Source of the DNA: Myotis daubentonii
Lineage: Eukaryota > Chordata > Mammalia > Chiroptera > Vespertilionidae
Reading direction: 5' to 3'
Length of the DNA: 64,000 nucleotides
Assembly (NCBI RefSeq): GCF_963259705.1
Contig: NC_081844.1
Coordinates: forward strand, 12,075,715-12,139,714
The notes under the pieces were generated by a model. The model had not been told where the DNA came from. It did not search any database and saw only the letters and a program-made list of their open reading frames with translations. Of this stretch, positions 22,304 to 33,635 are shown in pieces. A program made the position numbers and the translations under genes. Each line of letters opens with the position of its first letter. Position 1 is the first letter of the stretch.

Positions 22304-22480
22304 TAAGGTGTCCCAAAAAATACACACTTTTTAACAGCTGATAACTCACTTAATATTCACTCCTTTTCAGGTTTAACTGATTTGAAATCTAGGTGAAGCC
22401 AGACTAAGCATTGAACAAAGAAAAATTATCCTAAAGTATCACTGGACTTTTTTAATAGAGATACATAAAAGATAAAGTTT
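22304..22480 (+). mobile_element. Mariner-type transposon, left half
   Basis: The terminal block TAAGGTGTCCCAAAAAATAC is inverted at the other end (about 27962-27986), with TA next to the joint. A short conceptual stretch (RLSIEQRKIIL, near 22403) resembles the N-terminus of a Tc1/mariner transposase. The right half, after L1-B, holds the C-terminal end and right terminal repeat. The two halves total about 440 bp, so most of the gene is deleted. It inserted into the 3' UTR of L1-A. Confidence 0.7.
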
Positions 22481-22699
22481 CAACCACCACCCAGACTGGC
22501 CTCAAACACCATACCAGACCCTACAGCCACTCCAGACAAAGACCTGCTACCTCATCTGCAGGCCTACAGACACCAGGACTCCAGCCTCTCTGGCCGCAGG
22601 CTCCTGTGAGCCCCAGAGTGCACTGCCCTCCCACCAACCTGCCACTTCAGCCACAACCCCCACGCAACTTGGCACCTGGACCCTTCAGTGAGAGCAAAA

Positions 22700-23560
22700 A
22701 TGGGGAGACAAAGAAACAACTGCCACAAAAAAAGAAAAGGAGGAATCACCAGAAAAGGAAGTAAGTGAGGGCATGCAATGTGTCAGAAAAAGAATTCCGA
22801 GTAAGGGTCACACAGTTCCTAAACTGGCTGGACAAGAAAATCAACAACTTATGTAAGAATCAAGTGGAAATCAATAATGATATAGCTACAGTAAAAAATA
22901 CAATGGAAAGTTTGAACAGTAGACTAGAAGAAGCAGAGGACTGTATTAGTGAGTTAGAAGACAGGGCTGAAAACACACCCAATCTGAAACCCAATTGGAG
23001 AAAAAAATGATAAAGCAGAATGAGAGTCTAAGGGAGCTTTGGGAAAACATGAAATGTAGTAACACATGTATAATAGGGGTGCAAGAAAGACAAGAAGAGG
23101 ATCAAGGATAAGAAAACCTACTTGAAGAAATAATGACAGAAAACTTCCCTGATTTTGTGTGGGGGGGGGGGGGGTCACACAAGCACAGAGAGTCCCAAAC
23201 AAGGTGAACCCAAAAAAGACTGATACCAAGACACATTGTAATTACAATGGCACACGTTAACAACAATGAGAGAATCTTAAAGTCTACAAGAGAGACAGAG
23301 TTACCTACAAGGGACCTCCCATTAGAATATCAAATGGTTTCTCAACAGAAACACATCAGGCCATAAGGGAATGAAACAAAGTATACAAATTAATGCAAAG
23401 TAAAGGACTGAATCCAAGAATACTATGCCCAGCAAGGCTAGCATTCAAAATTGAAAGGGAAATCAGAAGCTTTGCAGATTTAAAAAAAATAATAAAAAGA
23501 CTAAGTGAGTTTATCACCACCAAGCCAGGAATACAAGAAATGCTAAAGGGACTGTTGTAA
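22700..23560 (+). pseudogene. LINE-1 B ORF1 (broken)
   Basis: Starts M-G-R-Q-R-N and ends 'gctaaagggactgttgtaa', as L1-C ORF1 does. A coiled-coil-type stretch (MESLNSRLEEAEDCISELED) precedes the RNA-binding part. A stop after about 20 codons, frameshifts and a run of 17 G residues at 23159-23175, where relatives read 'aagaaaaaa', break the frame. Confidence 0.85.
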
Positions 23561-23608
23561 AAAGAAGAAACAGAAAGGGAAGGAGGAACACAGTCATAAA
23601 GAATAAAA

Positions 23609-26600
23609 ATGGCAATAAACAAGTACCTATCAATAATAACCTTAAATGTAAATGGATTAAATGCTCCAATCAGAAGACATAGGGTAGCTGAATGGATAAA
23701 ACAACATGATCCATATATTTTGTCTACAAGAAACCCATCTCAGAACACGGGACTCACACAGACTGAAAGTGAAGGGATGAAAAAATTTTTCAGGCAAATA
23801 GAAATGAAAAAAAAGCTGGGATAGCAATACTTATATCTGATGAAATAGACCTCAAAGTGAAGACCATAACAAGAGATAAGGAAGGCCACTTCATAATACA
23901 AAAAGAATCGATACAACAAGAGGATATAACTTTGGCAAGCATATATGCACCCAATGCAGGAGCACCCAAATACATAAAAAAAAAAACAAACTTCTGGAAG
24001 TTATCAAGGGAGAGATAGACAACAATATAATCAACATAGGGGACTTTAACACCCCATTGACATTACTGGATAAATTCCTCTAGACAAAAATTTAACAAAA
24101 AAACAGCAATCCTAAATAACTCACTAGATCAGATGGAATTAATTGACATCTTCAGAACATTTCACCCCAAAGCTACAGAATATACATTTTTCTCAAGTGT
24201 ACATGGACATTTTCAAAGATAGACCACGTATTGGGACACAGGCAAAGTCCCTTCAAATTAAAGAAAATTGAAATCATATCAAGCATCTTCTCAGATCACA
24301 ATGGCATAAAATTAGAAATCAACTACAATTAAAACAATCAAAAATTTCAAACACTTTGAGGCTAAATAGCATGTTATTAAACAATGATTGGGTTACCAAA
24401 GAGATCAAAGAAGAAATCAAAAACATCTTGGAAACAAATAATAATGAAAACACAACAATCCAAAATCTATGGGACAAAATGAAAGCAGTCCTGAGAGGGA
24501 AGTTCATAGCTCTACAAGCCTACCTCAAAAAAACAAACAAACAAACAAACAAAAACGGTAATAAATTTCCTAACTCTACAACTTAAAGAATTAGAAAGAG
24601 AGCAACAAGAAAAGACCAGAGTGAGCAGAAGGAAGGAAATAATAAAGATCAGAGAGGAAATAAATGACATAGAGACCAAAAAAGAAAACAATACAAAAGA
24701 TCAATAAAACCAAGAGCTGGTTCGTTGAAAGTATAAACAAGATTGATGAACCTCTAGCCAAGCTCACCAAGAAGCAAAGAGAGTGAACCCAAATAAACAA
24801 AATCAGAAATGAAAGAGGCAAAATAACAACAGACCCCAAAGAAATACAAAAGATTGTTTAAAAAAAATACTATTAACAACTATTCCAACAAACTGGTCAA
24901 CCTAGAAGAAAGCAACATATTCCTAGAAAAATACAACCTTCCAAAACTCAATCAGGAAGAGTTAAAAAATCTGAATAGGCTGATAACTATGGAGGAAATT
25001 GAAGAGATAATCAAAAAAATTCCATCAAACAAAAGCCCTGGTCTGGACAGCTTCACAGGGGAGTTTTACCAGACATTCAAAGAACTAAAACTTATCCTCC
25101 TCAGACTATTCCAAAAAATTCAAGAGGAAGGCACACCTCAAAGCTCTTTCTATGAAGCCAGCATTACCCTAATCCCAAAACCAGATAGAGACACTACAAA
25201 GAAAGAGAATTACAGGCCAATATTCCTGATGAACATAGATAGATGCTAAAATCCTCAACAAAACTCTAGCAAATCAGATCCAGCATTACATTAGAAAGAT
25301 CATACACCATGAACAAGTAAGATTTATTCCAGGGATGCAAGGCTGGTACAATATATGCAACAATAGATGTGATACATCACATAAGCAAATTAAGAGACAA
25401 AAATCACATAATCATATCAATTGATGCAGAAAAGGCATTTGACAAAATCCAACACCTTTCTCGATAAAAAAAATCTCAGCAACGTGGGAATGGAGATCAT
25501 ACCTCAACATAATAAAAGCCTTATATGACAAACCTACAGCCAGCATCATACTCAATGAGCAAAAACTAAAACCATTTCCCTAAGAACAGGAACAAGATAG
25601 GGATGCCCACTTTCACCACTCCTGTTTGACATAGTACTGGAAGTGCTAGCCATAGCCATCAGACAACAAGAAGAAATAAAAGGCATCCAAATTGGAAAAG
25701 AATTAGCAAAACTGTCATTATTTGCAGATGACATGATATTGTACATAGAAAATCCTAGACTCCATCAAAAAACTACTGAACTTAATAAATGATTCAGCAA
25801 TGTAGCAGAATGCAAAATTAACACCCAGAAATCTTTGTCTTTTTTATACACCAGTAATGAACTCACAGAAAGAGAAACAACAACCAAAAAAAAACAATCC
25901 TATTTACCATTGCACCAAAAAAAAAAAAATTAAGATACCTAGGAATAAACTTAACTAAGGAGGTAAAAGACCTGTACTCGAAAAACTACAGGACATTGAA
26001 AAAAGAGATAGAAGAAAACATAAACAAATGGAAGAATCTACCATGTTCATGGATTGGTAGAATCAACATCATTAAAATGTCCATACTACCCAAAGCAATC
26101 TATAGATTCAATGCAATCCCCATTAAAATACCAACTGCATATTTCATAGACTAGTTTTTTCACAGGGAACAAAAAAAGACCCAGAATAGCTGCAGCAATC
26201 TTGACAAAGGAGAACAAAGTTGGAGGGATCACAATACCAGATATCAAGCTATATTACAAAGCCACTGTTCTCAAAACTGCCTGGTACTGGTACAAGAACA
26301 GACATAGACCAATGGAACAAAACAGAGAACTCAGAAATCGACCCAAGCTATTATGCTCAATTAATATTTGACAAAGTAGGCAAGAGCATACAATGGAGTC
26401 CAAGACAGTCTCTTCAATGAATGGTGTTGGGGGAAATTGGACAGATACATGCAAAAAAGATGAAACTAGACAACCAACTTACACCGTACCCCCAAAAAAC
26501 TCAAAATGGATAAAGAACTTAAACATAAGATGGAAAACCATAAAAATCTTAAAAGAATCCATAGGCAACAAAATATCAGACATATGTCATATGTCATAGC

Positions 26601-27445
26601 AATATCTTTACCGATATAGCTCCTACGGAAATTTAGCAATGGAAACTAAGAAGAAAATAAACAAATGGGACTACAGCAAAATAAAAGGTTTCTGCACAGC
26701 AAAAGAAACCATCAACAAACAACAAGAAAGCCCATTGCATGGGACAATATGTTTGCTAATGTTATATCTGATAAGCGTCTAGTAAGGATCTAGTAAGCTC
26801 CAAAATTTATAAGGAACACATACATCTTAAGAAAAGGAAGATAAACAAAGGACACTTTTGAAAGTGGACATACAGAAGGTCAAGAGACATATAAAAGCAT
26901 GCTCAAAGTCACTAATCATTTGAGAGATGCAAATCAAAATGACAATGAGGGACCAACTGACACTTGTCAGAATGGCTAACATCAACAAATCAAAAGACGA
27001 CAAGAGCTGGCGAGAATGTGGACAAAAAGGAACCCTGGTGAACTGCTGGTGGGAATGCAGATTGGTGCAGCCACTGTGGAAAAGAATATGGATTTTCCTC
27101 AAAAAGTTAAAAATGGAACTCCCACTTGACCCTGTAATCTCACTTCTAGGAACATATCCCAAGAAATCAGAAACACCAATCAGAAAGAATATATGCACCC
27201 CTATGTTCCTAGCAGCACAATTTACAATAGCTAAGATTTGGAAACAGCCTAAGTGCCCATCAGCAGATGAGTGGATTAAAAAACTGTGATACATCTACAC
27301 AATGGAATACTATGCTGCTGTAAAAAAGAAGGAATTCTTACCATTTGCAACAGCATGGATGGAACGGGAGAGCATTATGCTAAGTGAAATAAGCCAGATG
27401 GGGAAAGATAAATATCACATGATCTCACTCATTTGTGGAATGTAA
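23609..27445 (+). pseudogene. LINE-1 B ORF2 (broken)
   Basis: Clear start MAINKYLSIITLNVNGLN, the endonuclease N-terminus. The reverse transcriptase FADD active-site block is encoded at about 25720-25735, and the end reads like the usual KYHMISLICG ending. Small indels and stops split it into pieces (open parts include 24854-25249). Domain order is endonuclease, Z region, reverse transcriptase, cysteine-rich end. Non-functional. Confidence 0.9.
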
Positions 27446-27719
27446 TGAACAACATAAACTGATGAACAAAAATAGATTCAGAGACAGAGAAGCATCGAAC
27501 AGACCGTCAAACCTCAGAGCGAGGCAGGAGCAAGATGGGGTGGGGAGGTAAGAGATCAACCAAAGGACTTGTATACATGCATATAAGCATAATCAATGGA
27601 CACAGACAGTAGGGGGGTGAGGGCATGTGCTGGGGGCTGGGAATAGTCAGGGAGAGGTCAATGGGGAGAAAAGGAGATATATGTAATACTTTTAACAATA
27701 AAGAATTTTTAAAAATGTA

Positions 27720-27986
27720 TAAAGTTTACAGTATAAAACCGGCAATAATCAATGAATCAAAGACACACAAATACTGAATGAAATGATTCTTGATGTTTAT
27801 GATTCCATTGCTTTGTGTTATCAGCAATGCCTGGACTATAATGGTCATCAGTTTGAAAACTGGCATTGACCAAAAAAATTATTCATCTCTATAGAGTCTT
27901 TTAATTTTGAAAATGAACTGTATGTTAACAAACACTGAGTTTATAATCACGCAAAGTGCATATACATTTTTGAGGGACACCGTGTA
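27720..27986 (+). mobile_element. Mariner-type transposon, right half
   Basis: Contains a conceptual stretch QQCLDYNGHQFE, which looks like the C-terminal end of a mariner transposase, and the right terminal repeat ending AGGGACACCGTGTA. This is the inverse of the left end at 22304 with a few mismatches. It follows L1-B and is followed by the resumed L1-A 3' UTR. Confidence 0.7.
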
Positions 27987-28125
27987 TAGATATAATCCAT
28001 AGACACAGACAACAGAGTGATGATAGCCAGATGGGAGGGGGGCCAGAGGCTGGGTGGAGTTGGGTAAAGGGGGTGGAGAATTGGGACATCTGTAATAGCA
28101 TCAACAACAAAAAAAGAAAAAAATA
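27987..28125 (+). mobile_element. LINE-1 copy A, part 3: end of 3' UTR
   Basis: 'ataatccatagacacagac', a G-rich run near 28034-28075 and 'gacatctgtaatagcatcaa' plus an A-rich tail match the bat L1 3' end and complete the element begun at 12048. Before the nested insertions it was contiguous with the sequence ending at 22303. Confidence 0.8.
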
Positions 28126-28272
28126 TTGGGGAACCTTATAGGGAAACCACAGAAATTTTGGAAGTGTTAGAATTTTTCTGATTGTGGTGGGTGTTACAAG
28201 AGTCCGTGCATGTGTTAAAACTGATAGGTCTGTAAATCCAAAGAAATGAATGCTACTGCATATATTTTATTT
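28126..28272 (+). mobile_element. Old L1 3' UTR, right half
   Basis: 'tggaagtgttagaattttt', 'attgtggtgggtgttacaag' and 'aaaactgataggtctgtaaa' are the terminal blocks of an old mammalian L1 3' UTR, the continuation of 11931-12047. The two parts are 16 kb apart because L1-A and its later insertions lie between them. Confidence 0.7.
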
Positions 28273-28396
28273 TAAATCCCAAAGCCCAGGCCACATCCAG
28301 ACTAGATGATTCAGAATTTCTGGGTGAGAGCCAGGCATCTATATTTTTAAAGCTCCCTAGGTGTTTCCAGTGTGCAGTCAAGGTTAAGAAACACAG
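28273..28396. mobile_element. MER5A right half
   Basis: 'cccaggccacatccagac', 'gaatttctgggtgagagcc', 'tttttaaagctccctagg' and 'gttaagaaacacag' form the second half of MER5A. It begins with AAATCCCAAAGCCCA, almost the same as the sequence at the break at 11913-11927, as expected of an old target duplication. Confidence 0.85.
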
Positions 28397-28710
28397 ATCT
28401 ATGTGAGCAATGTGTTTGTTGCTTTGTTAGCAGCTCGTTCCCCCCATCCCAGAGGACCCATCAGCCACCGGTTTGAACGGGAGGTAGGTTTTTGTGATTC
28501 TCTTCTCAAGGAGATGCTTATAAATAGTATGGATTTTTGTTTCTGAGATCCCTGTCCAATGCCCAGAAGTAGTCCTATTAGACATAGAAGAGACTGGGGT
28601 CCTGTGTTTCCAGAATATTCCAAATTCAGTCTCGTTCCCAGCACCCCCAACCACAGAAGATAAACGACATTAAAATTGCTATATATGATCAGAGCCAGGC
28701 AAGAGTTTTG

Positions 28711-29171
28711 TGATGATTAATTTTATATGTCAACTTGACTGGGACACAAGGTGCCCAAACATTATCCTCGGTGTTTCTGTGAAGGGGCTTTTGGATGAAA
28801 ATAATGTTTACATTAATAGACTGAGTAAAGTAGATTACCTTCCCTAATGTGGGTGGGCCTCATCCAATTAGTTGAAGCCCTAAAGAGAACACAAAGAAAG
28901 AATTCCTCCTGCCTGCCTGTTTTCAAACTGGTACATCAGCTTTTTCCTGCCTCCAGACTGCAATCGAAACATCAGGTTTTCCTGGATCCAGAGCCTAGCA
29001 ACCTGTTGGCCTGTTGCACTGTATCTACACCATCAGTTCTTCTGACTGTCAGATTGACAATGAGGTACCATTGGACTTGGATTAAAATTACACATAAGCT
29101 TTCCTGGGTCTCCATCCTGCAGACTCACCCTGCAGACATTGGAACTTGTCAGCCTGAGCCAATTCCATAGA
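28711..29171 (+). repeat. Ancient LTR-like repeat, copy 4 of 5
   Basis: Starts 'tgatgattaattttatatg', followed by 'gtcaacttgactgggacac', 'agactgagtaaagtagatta', 'gtgggcctcatccaattag' and 'tcagcctgagccaattcca'. A (GTAT)n-rich stretch follows to about 29231. The 107-codon frame at 28847-29170 runs through the repeat and is not a gene. Confidence 0.65.
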
Positions 29172-29231
29172 TAGGTAGGTAGATAGATAAATGTATATCA
29201 ATGTGTGAATATATATGTATGTATGTGTATA

Positions 29232-29967
29232 CAATATTTCCCCCTAATCTGTAGGGGATGTGTTTCAAGACTCCTAGTGGATGCCTGAAACTGCAGATAG
29301 TATCAAATTCTATATATACTATGCTTTTTTCCTTTATATACATAACTACAATAATGTTTAATTTATAAATTAGGCGCAGGAAGGGATTAACAATAATAAC
29401 GTAGTACAATTATAATATCCTATATAATAAAGAGCTAATATGCTAATTAGACTGAACAGCTGAACGATCTTCCAGACATCCTTCCAGAGAACCTTCTGGA
29501 TGAAGCTGGGGCTGTGAGGGCCAGCCAAGGCTATGAGGGGCTGTGAGGACCGGCTGAGGCAGCCAGGGCTGCAAAGGCTGAGCCCCTTGCACAAATTTCA
29601 TGCATCGGGCCTCTAGTACTGTAATAAAAATTATGTGAATGTGGTCTCTCTCTCTAAATATCTTATTGTGCTATACTCACCTTTCCCTTTAAAGGAGGCA
29701 CTTATGGATGTCTTTGGCATGTCCAAATTGGCAGCATCACTGTTCTTTTGCTTTGGGGCTGTTATTAAGTAAAATTGGGGTCACTTGAACACAAGCACTG
29801 CCATACCATGACTGTCTATCTGTTCATCAAGATGGCCACTGAGTGACTAAGAGGTGAGGAGCGTACAGAATGGATAAACTGGGTAAAGGCATGATTCACG
29901 TCCAGGTGGACTGTAGCTGGATGGCGTGAGATTTCATCACACTACCCAGAATGGTGCTCAAGCTAAA
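29232..29967 (+). mobile_element. Tigger-like (TcMar) DNA transposon remnant, split by a Helitron
   Basis: Has the 'atttccccctaatc' left end, 'gtggatgcctgaaactgcag', 'ttataaattaggc', and after the Helitron 'aaaattatgtgaatgtggtc' and 'gatgattcacgtccaggtgg'-like blocks (the last near 29891), in the order seen in Tigger elements. The right terminus is missing, replaced by an L1 fragment. Non-coding remnant; subfamily not certain. Confidence 0.6.
29418..29616 (+). mobile_element. HeliBat-type Helitron, short copy
   Basis: Left end TCCTATATAATAAAGAGCTA after an A; right end GGGCCTCTAG before a T, preceded by the imperfect palindrome TGCACAAATTTCATGCA. At 199 bp it is a deletion derivative without coding capacity, inserted into the Tigger remnant. 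Confidence 0.93.
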
Positions 29968-29973
29968 ACTTAG

Positions 29974-30248
29974 TCACTAATCATCTGAGAAATACAAATC
30001 AAAAAGACAGTGAGGTACCATCTCACACCTGTCAGAATGGCTATCATCAACAAATCAACAAACAACAAGTGCTGGAGAGGATGTGGAGAAAAGGGAACCC
30101 TGCACACTGCTGGTGGAAATGCAGACTGGTGCAGCCACTGTGGAGAACAGTATGGAGTTTCCCCAAAAAGTTAAAAATGGAACTGCCATTTGACCCAGTG
30201 ATCCCACTGCTAGGAACATATCCCAAGAAACCAGAAAACACCAATCAG
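29974..30248 (+). mobile_element. LINE-1 ORF2 internal fragment
   Basis: Matches the last part of ORF2 ('gtcagaatggctatcatcaa', 'ggtgcagccactgtggagaa', 'tttgacccagtgatcccac'). Both ends are cut, and no 3' UTR or target duplication is visible. It is probably a remnant of a larger insertion broken by deletion. Confidence 0.85.
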
Positions 30249-30326
30249 TATATTAGTATGCTGTAGAAGTTTAGCAATTTGTTTGTGTGCCATGAAGTGA
30301 GAAAGTTTGAAAATTGTTGGCCTAGA
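30249..30326 (-). mobile_element. hAT element end remnant
   Basis: The minus strand carries a 'caattttcaaactttctcac' and 'catggcac' order resembling the left end of the split hAT element at 44188. Only about 80 bp remain, so the assignment is tentative. Confidence 0.4.
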
Positions 30327-30463
30327 ACATGGTGAATGCACCCTCCATGGAACAAACTCAGGAAGATTGATTCAATCATATCTTTTATTATTGCTTCCAT
30401 TTCAGTTGTTTTGCTTCCTTCTTTGGAAAATCTGAAATTATGAGGTTGGCTATCTGCTATCTT

Positions 30464-30680
30464 TTTTTTAAATATATTTTTATTGATTTTTTACAGAGAG
30501 GAAGGGAGAGAGATAGAGAGCTAGAAACATCAATGAGAGAGAAACATCGATCAGCTGCCTCCTGCACACCTCCCACTGGGGATGTGCCCGCAACCAAGGT
30601 ATATGCCCTTGACCGGAATTGAACCTGGGACCTTTCAGTCTGCAGGCTGACACTCTATCCACTGAGCCAAACCGGTCTTG
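30464..30680 (-). mobile_element. VES SINE, reverse orientation
   Basis: Begins with T-rich tail sequence and ends 'actgagccaaaccggtct', the reversed SINE head. GGCTATCTGCTATCTT flanks both sides (about 30448-30463 and 30682-30697), a perfect target duplication. Confidence 0.94.
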
Positions 30681-30699
30681 GTGGCTATCTGCTATCTTC

Positions 30700-32094
30700 A
30701 GCACCCATTATCCATGCCCACTCACATCATCTTGGGTAAAAATCCTTCTACTTTACCTCTGCATGCAGGAGAGATCAGAGCATTTGTTCTGAACCTCAGT
30801 AGTTCCTTTGCTTTCTGTCCACCCCAAAGTTTACTGCCTTTAATGTGGATAGCAACTCAACTGTTGCATTTTTAATAGCTTGGCAATGAACCCAACTCCC
30901 TTCTGGTCTCATCCTCTTACATTTCAATGGCAGCATGTTCTCTAGTTATAAATTTCTATCCCTTTGTCATGGAAGCCATGTCTTTCTGCATCATATTATG
31001 CAAATTATTTCCTTAAATGTTCCTCTACATTTGCAGTAGGTTGTTCTAGACTTCCCTTTCCACTTGAATCTTCAGGAAAGTGTTCCTCTCCTTTCTTCTC
31101 CAGGAGGATTTTATAAGCTCCGTGATGGAATGTTTCCTGTTGACTTATTCAATAAAGAGAAGATATTCACCTGGACTCAATGTTTACTATAATTCAAGGT
31201 GTGTGGGCTATCTTTGGCTCTGAACTCTCTCCACTGGAGTGCTGACTGGATTTAATTTCCAAATATGCAGCTGGAGAGCAGTTGATAGACACATCTTCTG
31301 GATCAAATTTTTTTATCTAGGAAGCTTTTATTATCTGTGTGATTCTGTTAAGCAAAAATGTAATCAAATTTTATTTTCAGTACCTGACTCTCTGATACTA
31401 TGAATAGATGAAGTACATATAAAACTACAATCCCCAAAATGAACTATTATTGAGTTCTTAATTTCCCATGATGCACTTGCACCCTGCCAACCCCTTCCCT
31501 CTTTTTTATGCAATCTGTGAGTGGAGGTGGAACAACAGGTGGGATGAGGGTGCCCAGCAGTAAGTAAACACTCAATGTAACCTTTTTCATTATTTCTTTC
31601 ATTGAATAGGTAGTGAGTAAGCACCCTGAATCTGGCACTCTTGTAGATGGTGAGGGCATAATAGCAAAGCAAAGTTCCCCCGTCATGGAAGTTACATTGT
31701 AGTGGGTACAGAGTTGATGTTCAGCCAAAGAAATTTATCAGATGGGTAAGTGCTATGAACATTAGCAGGGTAAGGGGGTAGAAAGTAATGACGGGACTTA
31801 AGAATTTAGAAAACGCTTCTCATAAATGGATTTTTACCAGCTTTCCCCCCTCAAAATAAATTAAATACAATCCCCATACAGGAAACACAAAATGTCCTGT
31901 TAAAATGGGCACTCAGCTTCCTTTTGTCACCTTCAGGGGTTCTTAGGTATGTCCACAGGGCTCAAGAGACACAGCTGTAAAATCACTGAAATGAGTCCAG
32001 GAGGCACATTTTCAAAAAATCTTAATGGTATTTTTAATTTCTGAAACAACAAATAGCCATTCCAAATGGCAATAGTTCCCAAAGTGGATGAATT
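30700..32094. other. Intergenic, nothing recognised
   Basis: About 1.4 kb upstream of the SPDYC retrocopy. Open frames of 65-102 codons on both strands show no domain. No promoter-like CpG-rich region is visible next to the retrocopy. Confidence 0.5.
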
Positions 32095-32104
32095 AAAAAT
32101 GTGG

Positions 32105-33194
32105 ACGCTGCAGGTAACCCCTGAGCTGAGGTGCCCCCCCCTTCACCCCCCGCGCCTCACCCCACCCGCCCCCACCCGCTATGAGATGAGCAAAGCTGGA
32201 GCCACTGCCCATGAGGTTGCCATCCGGGTGAAGCTGTGGGGCTGGAGCGGTCAAGATGGGGGCAGTGGGCCTCTGGCTGCCCGCCAGCACCTGGAGCTCC
32301 GGGCCTTCCTCCGCCTGCTGGAGCACAGCTGCCTCAGGAATGCCTCGCCAGAGACCCTGCTTCCAGATTTCAGGTAAGTACCTCCTGGCCATGGTGCTGG
32401 TCTACTTCCGGCGCGCCAACCTGAAGCTCAGCGAGTACACCTGCAGCAACCTGTTCTTGGCACTGTACCTTGCAAGCGATATGGAGGAGGACCTGGAGGA
32501 AGCCAAATGTATGATTTTCCCGTGGGCCCTGGGCGAGGGCTGGCCCAATCAGGTGGCAGACTTCCAGCGTCAGAGGGACAAGCTGCGGGCGAGGATGGGC
32601 TTCCGGGCTTTAGTGAGCCGCCAGCGCTGTGAGAAGGTCATGGCCATGGAGCCATCCCACTGGGCCTGGGCTCGGGAGCGGTGCCCCCACCATGGCGTGG
32701 CTCACAGGAGCTACTCAAAGGCCGGGATCACTCTCTCCGGGGCTCCCTCTGTGGCTATTCCCTTCTCCATAGTCACTACTCCCACCAACCCTGCCCCTTG
32801 CCTGTCCTACCCAAGAGTCCTGCCCCAAACCCGAAGTGGTACGGCTCTCCTTCCCAGGCCTGTCTCTCAGGGGCTGAAGACCCCTGGGCTGGGGCTTCCT
32901 CATGGTCATGCCCTCCCAGCTACTTCTGGAGCCAGGCACCTCCACCCTTCACATCCTCTTGGAGCCGCTGCCAGTGCCCTAGGCGCAGACCGATGGAGGA
33001 ACGGACGGACGGAAGCACGCACGCACGCAGGTTGAAGAGCAGGGGCCTGCCTGCCCTGTGGCCCACTGCCCTCCTGTCTTGTTGACTGCAGGCTGTCAGT
33101 GCTGCCCAAGCCCCCTGCCCCTCCTCCCAACCTGCAACTTGCACCCACTCTGACCCTGCCCCCCTCTAATAAACTCATGTCCACTGTGTGGAAA
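32105..33194 (+). pseudogene. SPDYC: SPDYC (Speedy/RINGO C) processed retrocopy
   Basis: Speedy/RINGO proteins bind and activate CDK1/CDK2 through a RINGO core. The readable core (frame from about 32355) includes YLLAMVLVYFRRANLKLSEY, MEEDLEEAKCMIFPWALGEG and ARMGFRALVSRQRCEKVMAM, a clear SPDYC match. It is split by single-base frameshifts. The stretch before the core (AFLRLLEHSCLRN) is in another frame. The C-terminal end (MPSQLLLEPGTSTLHILLEP, stop at 32980-32982) is in a third. A possible start ATG lies at 32186. Introns are absent. The 3' UTR has AATAAA (33168-33173) and a short A run. AAAAATGTGG flanks it at 32095-32104 and 33195-33204, showing L1-mediated retrotransposition. GC content is well above the flanks. 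Confidence 0.93.
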
Positions 33195-33204
33195 AAAAAT
33201 GTGG

Positions 33205-33469
33205 GGAATATCATTTGGATTCCAAGAAAGTGAGGAAAATTTAATTAAACAAGACTATATTCCTACAGGGTTTATTAACTGACAGTTTCAAATGGTAACA
33301 ATTAAGAAAAGAAATCTATAAATTGTTCAAACAATGGCCTCATTGTTGGGATAAAGGAATAGACTTTTCAAGTGAGTTCTTTGAGAGAAATCACTTATTT
33401 GAGTGAATGACTTCTGACATATTCATTTAAAACTGCTGCTTAAGGAAACCATGCCAGGTGATGGAGAAA
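33205..33469. other. Intergenic, nothing recognised
   Basis: AT-rich sequence between the retrocopy and a MIR fragment. No feature seen. Confidence 0.5.
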
Positions 33470-33610
33470 AAAATGTTTTGTGTTTAGACAAACCTGACTT
33501 TGAAGCCCAAATCTCTCACATGATACTTATATAACCATAGGCAAGATACTTAAACTTTTGAGCCTATGTTTTCTCACCTGTCAAATGGGAAGTTAAAGAC
33601 ATATTTTACA
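33470..33610 (+). repeat. MIR SINE fragment
   Basis: 'acaaacctgactttgaagcc', then 'ataaccataggcaagatact', 'cttttgagcctatgttttct' and 'cacctgtcaaatgggaagt' follow the MIR core order (tRNA-unrelated core through to the 'cctcatctgtaaaatgggg' region). Confidence 0.75.
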
Positions 33611-33635
33611 TAAGATTAAATATACATAGCCAATA

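Larger units (their letters stand above)
22483..27716 (+). mobile_element. LINE-1 copy B, 5'-truncated, inserted in mariner
   Basis: Starts with about 215 bp of leader, then ORF1 (22700-23560), ORF2 (23609-27445) and a 3' UTR ending near 27716. ATAAAGTTT occurs on both sides (about 22472-22480 and 27719-27727), a short decayed target duplication. It is younger than the mariner element it splits. Both ORFs are interrupted, so the copy is dead. Confidence 0.9.

Noticed and set aside
32366..32382. Splice donor CAGGTAAGT as proof of an intron in the SPDYC copy
   Set aside because: The coding sequence of the RINGO core reads straight through it, and the copy has a poly-A end and target duplication, so it is intronless.
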